Shown: positions 54,959-63,997 of the stretch, one piece after another
How the letters are laid out: each line of letters begins with the position of its first letter
Numbering within the stretch: position 1 is the first letter of the stretch
Source of the DNA: GCA-2730975 sp937893275
GTDB taxonomy: Bacteria; Verrucomicrobiota; Verrucomicrobiia; Opitutales; Seribacteraceae
Direction: 5' to 3'
Length of the DNA stretch: 64,000 nucleotides
Assembly: GCA_963968595.1 (NCBI GenBank)
Contig: CAXAHJ010000007.1
Location: 20,947-84,946, forward strand
Translations under genes and position numbers: made by a program
The notes under the pieces: generated by a model
The model's input: only the letters and a program-made list of their open reading frames with translations
Told to the model about the DNA's origin: nothing
The model's database searches: none

Positions 54959-57175
54959 TCACTTGTCGGATGCGTTTTGGTCATCGCCTTCCGAAACGTT
55001 GGCATCGCCGTCGATGAACTCGTCGGAAACGTCCTCCAGTTTCGGCAAGCCCTTCGGCGGGTTTGGGAGTTGCCAATCTTCGGGGACGCGTGGGTTGCTG
55101 GCCGTGTCGTATTCATCAAAATCTACAACCGAGTAGAAATCATGCTTTTCGGGTTCGACTACCAGGAGTCCGCCGACCCAGTTCAGCAAGCCGTATTCAT
55201 CGTATTCCAAGAGGGAGTTTCCATAAACGGCCCAGTGCCCTTCGTTTTCATTGAAATAGTAGCCTTTCGATTCGATCGAAAGGTGCTGGACGAAGTGAGT
55301 GCCGTCGGATCGATTAAGATACTTGCTAACATAGCGATCCCCTTCGTCCTCCTCTTCGAACTTCCATGCTCCCACCAAGCTGTTGCGAAAGTTTTCGGGG
55401 TTTTCCTCCGCAAGCTTACGGGCATCGAGGATGCGGGGACGCATCTTGGGGTCGCGCCAGGCAGGGTCGAGGAAATTGCCCACGAAAGTTCCCACTTGCT
55501 TGAGGAAATTGGTTTTCTTGTCGTCGAGAGATAGCTCGAAGGTGGCTTGGTAGACCCCATCCTTCTCGTCGGATTGGATGGACAGGCGATTAAGTTCATC
55601 GAGTGCCGCGAGGGCGAACTCCTCTTCGTTCCGTAGGTCGTGGCGATCGATCGGCAAGGCATTTGCGAGTTGGGCGAGGTCGAGGGTGAGGTTGAAGTAA
55701 CCATCGGACAACAGGTCGCGGGTTTCGCCACTGACGGGATCGGGAGCCTTGCCCGCCTTCAGGATGGCGGCTTGGTCACGCGAACCGAGGATGAGGCGGT
55801 TGTCCTTAGCCACGAGGCTGATACCCATGGTCAGCAGTGGTTCGCGGGCCGCCTCGTCGAAGAGGGCCAACAGTTTTTTCTTTAGGATTTGTTGGTAGAC
55901 CTTGGAGGCGGGATCGACTGTAGAGAGGGCCAAGACGAATTCGGGAATGTCACGCAGGGGGCGCGGAGTGTCTTCGTCGGGCAGGTCGATCAAGGAGACC
56001 GCCAAGTCTCCCGAAAAGGTCGAGAGGGCCTCGTCGATGGTGAGCCCAAGGCCGGGCAAGGGTTTGTTCATGGGAGGCAGGTCGAGTTGGTCGCCGATTG
56101 ATCTGGATAGCTCGCCGAGCATCTTGCGGATGCCTTCCATGTTTATGGAGAGGGTGGCCGCGGCGATGGAGTCGTCGGGCAAGAGGTCGAGCATGAGGTC
56201 GCCAACACCTTCGCCTGCGAAGGCGTAGGGGAATGCCTCGCCGAAGTTTGCCCTTACCTCTATCATCAGTCGGCCGTTTTCTGCGGTGACTTCGTAGGTC
56301 GCCTTGCCTTGCTTCAATTTGTCGAAGAGCTTGCCCGAAAGGGTGGGGTCCAAGTCCACTTCGTCCGCCATCAGGATTAGCAACCAATCGAGGTAGCCGG
56401 CGTAATCGAGGTAGAAGCCGGCATCAAAGGGTCGTCCGAGGTGAGTCGCCAGATCCGCAGGAATATCGTAAGGAGACTCGACGGATTCGCGTACCTTGCC
56501 CAGATCGAGACCGTCTTCGACGACGGAACCATGGAAGAAAGCGGTTTCTTCGGAGATGGCGAGTATCCAGTGTTTGTGTTGTATGAAACGTGTGCCATTA
56601 CGTGAGGAACGGCGCACTTCGTCGTTTTCGCGGGAAGCCTCGAGCAGGCGCTCGACGAGGTTTTCGAATTTATCATGGTCGGACAAGGGCAGGATGAAAC
56701 CGAAGGTGGGGAGGGGAGGGATGATCATGAATTCGTTCCTTTGCTTTTGCTTCTTCGCCTTACCAAGGAAGAAATAACCATCGCGATCCAGATTGATGCC
56801 AGATTCAGACGGATCCTCTATCATGCGAGTAATGTAGGCCGCCAAGTCTCGTTCTTCTTCGTCTTCAAGATCGAACTCACTTCCGAAGTCAGGATTCATG
56901 GCGGAGTACAGAAATGCGATGGCGGGCATGTGGATGACGGTCTCGTAATCGAGTTTCCGCAGGATTTGCCCTGGACGAACCGTGGCTACCAGCCAAGCGT
57001 CATCTGGAATCAGCTTTGTGTGGTTGGGCAGTGTTTGAGTGGGCGATCCCGACGATTTTTGTTCGGTTGAATTGGAATCTCCATTAGTTGAATCGCCGGG
57101 TGAACCGCAACCGAGGCAGATCAATGCCGAAATGGAAAGGAATGATAGGGCGAGGGCTGAGGAAGATTTTTTCAT
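54959..57175 (-). CDS. DUF4836-like lipoprotein
   Basis: The 738-residue protein has a lipoprotein signal SLSFLSISALICLGC followed by a Ser/Thr/Gln linker. The main part is DUF4836-like: IPDDAWLVATVRPGQILRKL, DPSESGINLDRDGYFFLGKA, a middle PDDSIAAATLSINMEGIRKM and repeated similar blocks. The last third has KFEEEDEGDRYVSKYLNRSD and a weak beta pattern rich in Asp/Glu. Family function is unknown, and members are periplasmic or outer-membrane lipoproteins, common in Bacteroidetes and PVC. A Tyr/Trp-rich block (HWAVYGNSLLEYDEYGLL) closes the globular part. Confidence 0.75.
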   Translation of the reverse strand: MKKSSSALALSFLSISALICLGCGSPGDSTNGDSNSTEQKSSGSPTQTLPNHTKLIPDDAWLVATVRPGQILRKLDYETVIHMPAIAFLYSAMNPDFGSEFDLEDEEERDLAAYITRMIEDPSESGINLDRDGYFFLGKAKKQKQRNEFMIIPPLPTFGFILPLSDHDKFENLVERLLEASRENDEVRRSSRNGTRFIQHKHWILAISEETAFFHGSVVEDGLDLGKVRESVESPYDIPADLATHLGRPFDAGFYLDYAGYLDWLLILMADEVDLDPTLSGKLFDKLKQGKATYEVTAENGRLMIEVRANFGEAFPYAFAGEGVGDLMLDLLPDDSIAAATLSINMEGIRKMLGELSRSIGDQLDLPPMNKPLPGLGLTIDEALSTFSGDLAVSLIDLPDEDTPRPLRDIPEFVLALSTVDPASKVYQQILKKKLLALFDEAAREPLLTMGISLVAKDNRLILGSRDQAAILKAGKAPDPVSGETRDLLSDGYFNLTLDLAQLANALPIDRHDLRNEEEFALAALDELNRLSIQSDEKDGVYQATFELSLDDKKTNFLKQVGTFVGNFLDPAWRDPKMRPRILDARKLAEENPENFRNSLVGAWKFEEEDEGDRYVSKYLNRSDGTHFVQHLSIESKGYYFNENEGHWAVYGNSLLEYDEYGLLNWVGGLLVVEPEKHDFYSVVDFDEYDTASNPRVPEDWQLPNPPKGLPKLEDVSDEFIDGDANVSEGDDQNASDK

Positions 57176-57261
57176 TAAACGATATAACCAAGTGGTAGTG
57201 GCAGAGAGAAGCGAAAAGTGAAATCACTTCTTAGATGAGATGGCTAAAAGATTTGCATTAA

Positions 57262-57286
57262 AAAGCCCGCTGATACTGCGGGCTTT
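57262..57286 (-). terminator. Rho-independent terminator for the gene at 57323-57991
   Basis: A perfect 9-bp stem AAAGCCCGC/GCGGGCTTT with a 7-nt loop. On the minus strand it is followed by TTTTT, 37 nt past the stop codon at 57323. The sequence is also A/T-flanked on the plus strand. Confidence 0.8.
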
Positions 57287-57322
57287 AATAAAGGCAAAAA
57301 GTTGCCCATCGGGTTAAAGGGC

Positions 57323-57991
57323 TCAGCGCCTGCAGTCTTGCATCACTCGTAGCCAAACCTCTCGAATGTCGTGCAATCGGAGAGAAGTCTCCTCCAAATA
57401 GTCACTAAGGATTTTGGTGTTGTGATGCTCAAAAAGGCGATTGAGCCGTAGGGATTCGTTGAGTGCTGAGTGAGATTTCTTAAAATGGCATATGGCGAGC
57501 TGATAATCACCAAGGTCCAAACTTTGCGCTCCTAGTATAGAGTGTCGCTCACCATCAGCCAAGCTAGCGCAGTAACTCCATACCAAGCTGGCTTGGGGTT
57601 GAGTCTGGTTGTGCCGCATTAAGTGTTCCCACGATGCCCGAAGGTAAACGTATAGGGCGGTGGTGGACACATAGACGGGGTGCTTGTGGATAGTATATGG
57701 ATCGGAGTCGGCAAAAGCTTCCTCTTCCTCTTGATCATTCAGGGACGTCTCTTCGGAAAACCCGAGTTCGTCTTCCATTACCGACCAGTCGTCGTGATCC
57801 CAGCCCATGAGGTGAGCCGCTTCATCCAAGCGATCGTTCTTTTCGCGGACACTGTTGTAGACAGCTATGAAGCGAGACACTTCTTTGTCGGAATCACGAA
57901 GATATCGCTGCCAGTCCGATTCATTCCATGCGATCTCGCCTCCGTCATCCCAATCTCCGTCGTAGTTGCTTTCGAAATCGTACTGGCTCAT
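57323..57991 (-). CDS. Hypothetical acidic protein
   Basis: The 222-residue protein is acidic, without signal or membrane segment (starts MSQYDFESNYDGDWDD). It is rich in Trp/Tyr in the N-terminal part and helical in the second half (YVYLRASWEHLMRHNQ, LAICHFKKSHSALNESLRLN). It may be related to small Verrucomicrobial hypothetical proteins but I do not recognise a family. A clear terminator follows. It is divergent from the acylphosphatase gene. Confidence 0.6.
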   Translation of the reverse strand: MSQYDFESNYDGDWDDGGEIAWNESDWQRYLRDSDKEVSRFIAVYNSVREKNDRLDEAAHLMGWDHDDWSVMEDELGFSEETSLNDQEEEEAFADSDPYTIHKHPVYVSTTALYVYLRASWEHLMRHNQTQPQASLVWSYCASLADGERHSILGAQSLDLGDYQLAICHFKKSHSALNESLRLNRLFEHHNTKILSDYLEETSLRLHDIREVWLRVMQDCRR

Positions 57992-58117
57992 TGCTGGATT
58001 TTGTGTGCTGCGGGAATTGCGACCTGTTTAATCTTTGTTTTCAACCGGAGAAAGAACAAGGTCAATTTTTTTTTTAGGAAAGAGATTGGTCGAAAAGTTA
58101 ATCTTGGTTATGCAGAT

Positions 58118-58402
58118 ATGATGTCGACTAACTGCTTTCGTTTAAATGTAAAATTTACGGGTAGGGTTCACGGAGTTGGCTTTCGGTGGAACGTCAAAGA
58201 CGTTTCGAGAGGACATTCGGTGACGGGCTATGTTAAGAACTTGTCTGACGGTTCCGTTGAGATGCTTGCCGAGGGCGAGGATGACGTGGTTTTATCTTTT
58301 CTGGACGGAGTGGAGGAACGAATGCTCGGTTACGTGACCGAGCGTTCTCAAGTCGCGAGGAAAGGTGAGAGTCAGTTTTCCGACTTCCAGATCACTTATT
58401 GA
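58118..58402 (+). CDS. acyP: Acylphosphatase
   Basis: Start ATG 58118 (a second ATG follows at 58121); an open frame reaches back to 57680 but lies antisense to the hypothetical gene and is not coding-like. The 94-residue product has GRVHGVGFRWNV with the catalytic Arg, and GYVKNLSDGSVEMLAEG with the catalytic Asn. The length is normal for the family. Role: hydrolysis of acyl phosphates in the cytoplasm. It overlaps the toroid gene end by 7 nt (58396-58402). Confidence 0.93.
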   Translation: MMSTNCFRLNVKFTGRVHGVGFRWNVKDVSRGHSVTGYVKNLSDGSVEMLAEGEDDVVLSFLDGVEERMLGYVTERSQVARKGESQFSDFQITY

Positions 58403-59580
58403 TTTTGCAGGCATCGATTGAGACTCATCAGGGCCATGGCTGTGCCGTATTGTTGGTGATAATCGTATAAGGGGTAGTCCCACCAAGATCCGTCTTTTTC
58501 TTGAAGGGGCATGAGGATGGCTGCCAGGTGGTTTTGGTATAGAGGTTGAGCTGCTTCGGGGAGGGTTTTGATGCAAAAGGAGGCATAATAGTGGCCATAG
58601 TAGAAGAAATAGCCGGCAACCGCGAACCATGATTCGTGGGGCACGGGGCGTTTGCGAGCTACGCTAAGCCAGCCGTTTCGAGCAATGAGACGGTCCAAAC
58701 AGATTTTGTGCACATCTTCCGTAACGGTTTTGTCTCCCCACAGTTGCAGGGCCAGGTTGCAGGCATGAGATCGCCCTAGACTGCCTCCGGGACGATTGAT
58801 GCCTCGTCGTGGTTTCCATTTCAGGTATTCTCCATAGAGATAACTATGATCGGGAAGTCGTTGCCGCTGGGTTGCGTCGTAAGCTCGCTTGACGAGTTTT
58901 TCCGGTGGTTCGATGCCACGCTCCTTGGCTTCATGCAGAGCGACGAGGCCAGTCGCGTTGACGAAGGATATTGAACTGCCTGATGGTTGCTTGGTTTGGG
59001 CGTTGAAATCGTAATATCCCCAACCCCCATCGATCGATGCATAGCGCTCAAGCATACCGATCTGATGATTTATCAAATCCTCAATGCGAAGGAGTTTGGT
59101 TTTGTTGGCATCGGATTTGCCCACGATTCTTTTGTGCATGCGGGTAAGGGCTTGGATGCCATAGGCATGCGCCCAGACATTGTAGATAGCCATGGGCGTT
59201 GCCCGCCTCAGATAAGGAAGTTTTTCCAGTAAGTATTCTTCACCTTTCCCAATAACCTTCGAGTAGTTTGAATCGTCGCCCTTGTTTTCGATGAGCGCGG
59301 CAGTCGAAAGAGCAGTGACTGCAAGTCGGAAGGCACGGTGGGAACCAGGTACGGGAGCGAAAATGTTTAGCCCCTTGGTGTTTCGAGCGGAACCCCATGA
59401 CCCGTCCGGGTTTTGCCGGTTCCTTAGAAAGGTGCACCCTCGGTCTATTGAGTCGAGGATGGTTGCCTGCGAAGGGAACTCGACTTGGGGCAGGCGTATA
59501 GGTCGTTCAACTTCCGAATCATTCGCAATTGCGGAGAGCGAGAGAATGAGAGACAGTGGGATGCAGGGGATGCGAAACAT
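58396..59580 (-). CDS. Exported terpenoid-cyclase/prenyltransferase-like alpha/alpha toroid protein
   Basis: The 394-residue protein has a signal MFRIPCIPLSLILSLSAIAN and repeated QW-like motifs of squalene-cyclase-fold toroids: LRNRQNPDGSWG, MLERYASIDGGWGYYDFNA and PLQEKDGSWWDYPLYDYH, with helices between. The fold is shared with terpene cyclases, but the DxDD acid motif of class II cyclases was not seen, so a catalytic role is doubtful. PVC bacteria have many such exported proteins of unknown function. The giant protein carries a similar domain. It lies 26 nt from the HlyD-type gene on the same strand. Confidence 0.75.
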   Translation of the reverse strand: MFRIPCIPLSLILSLSAIANDSEVERPIRLPQVEFPSQATILDSIDRGCTFLRNRQNPDGSWGSARNTKGLNIFAPVPGSHRAFRLAVTALSTAALIENKGDDSNYSKVIGKGEEYLLEKLPYLRRATPMAIYNVWAHAYGIQALTRMHKRIVGKSDANKTKLLRIEDLINHQIGMLERYASIDGGWGYYDFNAQTKQPSGSSISFVNATGLVALHEAKERGIEPPEKLVKRAYDATQRQRLPDHSYLYGEYLKWKPRRGINRPGGSLGRSHACNLALQLWGDKTVTEDVHKICLDRLIARNGWLSVARKRPVPHESWFAVAGYFFYYGHYYASFCIKTLPEAAQPLYQNHLAAILMPLQEKDGSWWDYPLYDYHQQYGTAMALMSLNRCLQNQ

Positions 59581-59606
59581 CTTGGAGACCTCGAAGAGAT
59601 GACTGA

Positions 59607-61223
59607 TTAATCCTTTGGCTTTTCAGCAAGAATTTTTTTGCCTGCTTTTAAGCCCTCAAGAACTTCGATGTTTTCTCCGGACCTTTCTCCTGTCTTTACC
59701 GTTTGTTTTTTCGGTTTTTTCCCTTCACGGTGGAGATATACGAATTTATTCTCCTCATCCTTTCTTTCTGAAAATACGGCACTGGCGGGCACGACGATGG
59801 CTTGCTCGTTTTCGTAAACGAGAAACTGGAGTTTGCATGACATGCCGGGAAGGATTCCCCCCCCCTCTTTGGGAATGGAAACATCTACCAGAAGTTCGAA
59901 TTTCCCAGGGGAGACAGGAACGCTGGACACTTCACGGATGCTCCCTGTTAGTTTTTGGTTGGGGAACGCCTTTGATTTAATCTTTCCCTCGTAGCCTTTC
60001 TTCAGTCGCCGTAGGTCTGCCTCCAGAAGGTTTGCGCGCACGAAGAGAGGTTTTGATTGGACGACTGTCATAAAGACTTCGTTCGGCTTGAGCATACCAC
60101 CTTTACGAAACCGGGCTTTTAGGGCGGTGTCACCCGACCATTTTCCTTTTTCGAAAGTGCCCCTGTAGAGAACTCCCGAAGTGGGGGAGGGGACTGTCAT
60201 CGCCTTGCGATCAGTTTCTAGGCGGGCAAGGTTTTCGGAAGCCTTTTTGTGCTGCTCTGCCAACTTTTTTGATTCCAGTTGCTTTTTTTCAAGTTCGACT
60301 GGCTGGATTTTACGCAAAGCTCGGGAGGAAAGCTCGTCTCTCTTGGCCTTTTCCTTAGTTTCCAAATCTTCGCGAGGAATATTGATCTGAAGGGCGTCTT
60401 CATTTCGGATTTTGGCGCCTTCCAGAGAAAACTTGGCACGATCAACAGTACTTTGGGCTCGTACCAGTATGATTTCCTCCGTTTCTTCGGTCAAGTCGTC
60501 GGCTTCGTACATCTTCTTGAGCTGTTTGAGTTCTTCTTGGGCGTAGGCCAAGGTGTCCTCATAGTTTTTTAGGCTCATCGCTGCGGCTCTTTTGTTGAAT
60601 GGACTCTTAATCTTCTCGTGTCGGGCCAAATCTTCCTTGGAGTATTTTTCTTTTCTCTCGATTTCAGATAATTTAATTGGCGCAATGGCCTCAGCAAGTT
60701 TTAGGTCGGCGGCGGCGATTGACCGATCCAAGTCGAGGAGTCGTAAGTCGTGGCGGAGATTAGATATCTTTTCATCTATTTTTTCGAAATCGAATTTCAC
60801 GAGCTGTTCGCCTTTTTTTACGACTGCACCCTGCGGTTTCGCTTCCAGTACCGTCAGCTCGGCCCAAGACTTTGTATTTACTGACACTTCGCTCATTCGT
60901 GCGCTCTCGAACACGCCTTCAAGATTTAGTTTCACATAGAGAGCTTCTCGTTTCGCCTCGTGTGTCTTGGCTTTGCCTTCTTCCTCTTTTTTCGATTCCT
61001 TGGGCTTTCCTTCGCTCTTCTCGCTTTCTTCTCCTTTTTTTTCAGGATCGGTGGCATTTTCGGATCCATTTTTCGAGGCAGCCTTCTGTTCTTTTACAGG
61101 TTTTTCGCACTCCTCGGTGGCGTTGCCTTGTGCGTCCTGAACTTTAGGCTTGGCGTTGGCTTGGACTAGAAAGAAGCATGACAGGCACGCGAGTAAATAG
61201 AGGTGGTTCGGTCTGTTTTTCAT
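59607..61223 (-). CDS. HlyD-type membrane-fusion protein (efflux adaptor)
   Basis: The 538-residue protein has a signal (LYLLACLSCFFLVQANA), a Lys/Glu-rich stretch of about 70 residues, a biotinyl-lipoyl-like first half (GAVVKKGEQLVKFDFEKID) and long coiled coil (YAQEELKQLKKMYEADDLTE, KKQLESKKLAEQHKKASENL). The second lipoyl half includes VPSPTSGVLYRGTFEKGKW, followed by beta-barrel and membrane-proximal parts (VFMTVVQSKPLFVRANLLEA, AIVVPASAVFSERKDE). This is the adaptor architecture of RND/ABC/MacA-type efflux. No pump gene or outer-membrane channel is adjacent, so its partners must be elsewhere. Confidence 0.85.
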   Translation of the reverse strand: MKNRPNHLYLLACLSCFFLVQANAKPKVQDAQGNATEECEKPVKEQKAASKNGSENATDPEKKGEESEKSEGKPKESKKEEEGKAKTHEAKREALYVKLNLEGVFESARMSEVSVNTKSWAELTVLEAKPQGAVVKKGEQLVKFDFEKIDEKISNLRHDLRLLDLDRSIAAADLKLAEAIAPIKLSEIERKEKYSKEDLARHEKIKSPFNKRAAAMSLKNYEDTLAYAQEELKQLKKMYEADDLTEETEEIILVRAQSTVDRAKFSLEGAKIRNEDALQINIPREDLETKEKAKRDELSSRALRKIQPVELEKKQLESKKLAEQHKKASENLARLETDRKAMTVPSPTSGVLYRGTFEKGKWSGDTALKARFRKGGMLKPNEVFMTVVQSKPLFVRANLLEADLRRLKKGYEGKIKSKAFPNQKLTGSIREVSSVPVSPGKFELLVDVSIPKEGGGILPGMSCKLQFLVYENEQAIVVPASAVFSERKDEENKFVYLHREGKKPKKQTVKTGERSGENIEVLEGLKAGKKILAEKPKD

Positions 61224-61320
61224 TTGTGTTTACGAATTTGAAGTCGTGAAAAAATGGGAGAGTTCAGAGAGTCCTTGTTTGTGCAAATCGGTTTGCTCCG
61301 AAGTGCTTCCAAAGTGCTGG

Positions 61321-62607
61321 TTAGGGCACTTTGAGCATTGACTCCGCGAGGGTGGAGACATCACCGCCGGTGGGCAACTGAAAAGCTTTTAGTTCGAAGC
61401 GATTGAGGGAGGCGAGCAGGTGATCGAAAATATCGCCTTGAATGTCCTCGTAGTTTACCCAGTTCACATCGTTGACGAAGACATAGATTTCAATGGGTAG
61501 ACCTTTTTCGGAGGGTGCCAGTTGGCGTACCAAAAAGGTCATGCCTTTCTGGTGAATCTTTTTATTGGATTTCAGATAGGCAATGCAATATGCACGGAAC
61601 GTGCCTGCGTTGGTGAGGCGGCGACCATTGACCAGTTCCGTCAGGTCGACTTTGATTTCTATGTTGTGATTGGTCAGCTCTTTTTTCTTCTCCGATAGAT
61701 ATTCCTGCAATAGTTCGATTTTCTCTAAGCGTTTATATAATTCGTCGTTTACGAATTGAACGGAATTTAGATCCAACGAGATACTCCTTTTGATCCGCCT
61801 CCCCCCGGATTCGCTCATCCCTCGCCAGTTTTTAAAGGAATCGGTAACCAGCGCGTAAGGTGGGATAGAGGTAATTGTCTTATCCCAGTTCTGTACCTTC
61901 ACGGTGGTTAGAGAGACTTCGATGACATCGCCGTCTGCCCCGTACTTTGGCATTTCGATCCAATCTCCCTTTCGAACCAAGTTGTTTACCGAAAGCTGTA
62001 TGCCTGCCACCAGTCCGAGTAATGCATCCTTGAATATCAGCAGGAGGACGGCCGTCAGGGCACCGAGTCCCGAGATGAAGTATAGGGGTGACTTGTCGAA
62101 AAGGATAGACAGTACGAAGATTACGCCCGTCGCGTTTATTAGAATCTTGAGGGCCTGCGACAGTCCTCTAAGCGGTAGTCGTTTTGCGATTTCGAAATTC
62201 TGGTAGACTACTAAGCCAGCGTTCAAAAGAGCATCGAAGACGAATAAGCCGATGACGACCAGATATACGTTCACCGCAATCTCGGCCAGTCCGAGCAAGG
62301 ATGCGGAACCGGCAAATAGCCAAGGCGCCCCCACTTTCACGAGAATGGCCGGAGCTAGATGCGAAAGCCTCTGGAAAAATCGAACCTCAAGCAACGCATT
62401 CCCGAATTTGCCGCCCGAATGTTTGACCACCGAGCGAATTACCTTGAGCGCAATTCCCTTCACCAAGCCATTTATCAGCGAGGCCAACACAACCAAGATT
62501 ATTATGGCTACGAAACGAGACAACCATTCCGCTGCGGTCTCGGAAACGCCGAAGGCATTTACGAACCAATTGCTTAGCTCGCTGGGAGAAAAAGGAATTC
62601 CATTCAT
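61321..62607 (-). CDS. Mechanosensitive channel of the MscS family
   Basis: ATG 62607 (MNGIPFSPSEL) was chosen; an in-frame Met at 62634 is also possible. Several membrane helices occupy about residues 15-190 (VAIIILVVLASLING, LVVIGLFVFDALLNAG, NATGVIFVLSILF, LTAVLLLIFKDALLGLVAG). They are followed by the MscS beta domain (GDWIEMPKYGADGDVIEVSL, VPPYALVTDSFKNW in outline) and a C-terminal alpha/beta part. The order is that of MscS, a tension-gated channel of the inner membrane that releases osmolytes. It lies 98 nt upstream of the adaptor gene on the same strand. Confidence 0.87.
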   Translation of the reverse strand: MNGIPFSPSELSNWFVNAFGVSETAAEWLSRFVAIIILVVLASLINGLVKGIALKVIRSVVKHSGGKFGNALLEVRFFQRLSHLAPAILVKVGAPWLFAGSASLLGLAEIAVNVYLVVIGLFVFDALLNAGLVVYQNFEIAKRLPLRGLSQALKILINATGVIFVLSILFDKSPLYFISGLGALTAVLLLIFKDALLGLVAGIQLSVNNLVRKGDWIEMPKYGADGDVIEVSLTTVKVQNWDKTITSIPPYALVTDSFKNWRGMSESGGRRIKRSISLDLNSVQFVNDELYKRLEKIELLQEYLSEKKKELTNHNIEIKVDLTELVNGRRLTNAGTFRAYCIAYLKSNKKIHQKGMTFLVRQLAPSEKGLPIEIYVFVNDVNWVNYEDIQGDIFDHLLASLNRFELKAFQLPTGGDVSTLAESMLKVP

Positions 62608-62760
62608 AAAAGACAAGGATTCAACTTTTTGCACTCACGGGCAAAACTAAAATGGAAACTGAAGACAATCGAATAGCTTTTCCGTTTCTGATTCTGTTCA
62701 AGCAAAAAAACTACAACATTCGACACGAACTGGACAAACGAAAACCCCCTATTACAAAAC

Positions 62761-62784
62761 TGCCCCGACATACGGCGGGGCAGG
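62761..62784 (-). terminator. Rho-independent terminator for the gene at 62806-63600
   Basis: A perfect 8-bp stem CTGCCCCG/CGGGGCAG with an 8-nt loop, followed on the minus strand by TTTT. It lies 22 nt beyond the stop codon at 62806. Confidence 0.7.
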
Positions 62785-62805
62785 CGATGAAGAAAGAGTG
62801 AATTC

Positions 62806-63600
62806 TCAGCTGATTGACTCGATGTGTTTCACCTCGAGCGGGAAAGTCATTCGATTGCCGTTTCGGGCAATCATTCTAAGTACCGCCTGCATCCCTTTCT
62901 CCAAGACATACTCCGCATCGAGATCAAGTGCGGCAGCCGCTTCATGAATCGATTGACTTGTCTCCTCGGAACAGACGAGGCTTCCTGTGGAAGATATCGA
63001 TGCTCGCGGATTTTGCGCAGTAGTAGTACCCACGACAGTGGCTACGTTAGCTTCTGGTTCTGTGGCAGCGAGACGATTGGTTGGCTCATTCATGGTATCG
63101 GAAAGAATTGTATTGGATTTAACTTTTACGGGTTCTGATTCTGAAACTCGGTTTTCCTCGGATTCAAAAGGAAGTGCCGGGGATAAGCCCCCCGCATCGG
63201 TATTTGATTCGGATGAAATAGTAATGGGATTGGTCGAACTCTTCCCGCTTAGGTTTTGCCCAAGCTCTTCTAGATATTTGTCCTGCTCGAGAACTTTCAA
63301 CCGTTCTCTGGCAACCTCCAACTTGCCCTCCACACCTGTGATCTCGTCCCGAAGATGAGGCTCTTGGATGGTTCCCGAGTCAGACGACTTTTTCAAGCCC
63401 TCTTGTAGCGCGGAAATTCTTTTGTCCAAAGCCTTGCGCTGGGCGTTGACTTCTTGAATGATCTCCTCCGTCTCATCTCTCTTCCGAGAGGCTGAAACCT
63501 TCACGTCTAGGGATTGCTTTTGTTTGCTCAGTTCCCCAATGGCCCACTGCAATGACCTAATCTGGTCATCGAGAAACTCGGGTTTCTTCTGCTTGATCAT
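62806..63600 (-). CDS. Hypothetical coiled-coil protein
   Basis: The 264-residue protein has an N-terminal coiled coil (residues about 1-115, e.g. LDDQIRSLQWAIGELSKQKQ, KALDKRISALQEGLKKSSDS), a Ser/Thr/Glu-rich disordered middle, and a small C-terminal part HEAAAALDLDAEYVLEKGMQ with IARNGNRMTFPLEVKHIESI. There is no signal peptide. The C-terminal part could be a small DNA- or protein-binding domain, but I do not recognise it. A terminator follows directly. Confidence 0.6.
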   Translation of the reverse strand: MIKQKKPEFLDDQIRSLQWAIGELSKQKQSLDVKVSASRKRDETEEIIQEVNAQRKALDKRISALQEGLKKSSDSGTIQEPHLRDEITGVEGKLEVARERLKVLEQDKYLEELGQNLSGKSSTNPITISSESNTDAGGLSPALPFESEENRVSESEPVKVKSNTILSDTMNEPTNRLAATEPEANVATVVGTTTAQNPRASISSTGSLVCSEETSQSIHEAAAALDLDAEYVLEKGMQAVLRMIARNGNRMTFPLEVKHIESIS

Positions 63601-63771
63601 ATTTTCGAATTATAGACTGCCGCGAGACCCCTAGTAAAGACCAAGTAGTTCACAACCCGCCAAACTTGTTCACAATTTTAATGTCAATAGCCACCCTTCC
63701 ACCACGGAAAGCAACCTGATATCTAATACTTTTCGATACTGAAACCAAATAAACGTTCATTACAACATAAA

Positions 63772-63797
63772 AAAGGCCCGAAATGATTCGAGCCTTT
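63772..63797 (-). terminator. Probable terminator for the right-edge gene
   Basis: A stem of AAAGGC-C-CGAA with TTCG-A-GCCTTT (one C/A mismatch) and a 4-nt loop. On the minus strand it ends in TTTTTT. It would serve the short frame at 63890-63997 or a gene reaching beyond the window. Confidence 0.65.
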
Positions 63798-63889
63798 AAT
63801 GAGCGAAAGAGATCTGAGTTTAAAGCGGCCTAGCGGTCAGAATGGAGAACATTCGTAGTATTTGAATAGCTATCCTGTACTTGTCTGGA

Positions 63890-63997
63890 TTAGTTCTTTA
63901 AGTTCTTGTGAATCTCCGCTAATCGATTTTGGATGTTAGTGTTTGCAAATTCACTACCATATGTTTTCAAGAAGTTTTCTTTGGCTGAGCTTGTCAT
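63890..63997 (-). CDS. Short C-terminal coding stretch or 35-residue peptide
   Basis: Read on the minus strand from ATG 63997, the frame gives MTSSAKENFLKTYGSEFANT then NIQNRLAEIHKNLKN and TAA at 63890. It is hydrophilic and helix-prone with normal codon use. A terminator-like hairpin follows about 95 nt downstream. Because the window ends 3 nt further, I cannot tell whether ATG 63997 is the true start or whether this is the end of a larger gene. Confidence 0.35.
   Translation of the reverse strand: MTSSAKENFLKTYGSEFANTNIQNRLAEIHKNLKN

Noticed and set aside
57680..58117. N-terminal extension of the acylphosphatase gene
   Set aside because: The extra 146 residues are antisense to the hypothetical protein at 57323-57991, and the family begins at 58118-58121.
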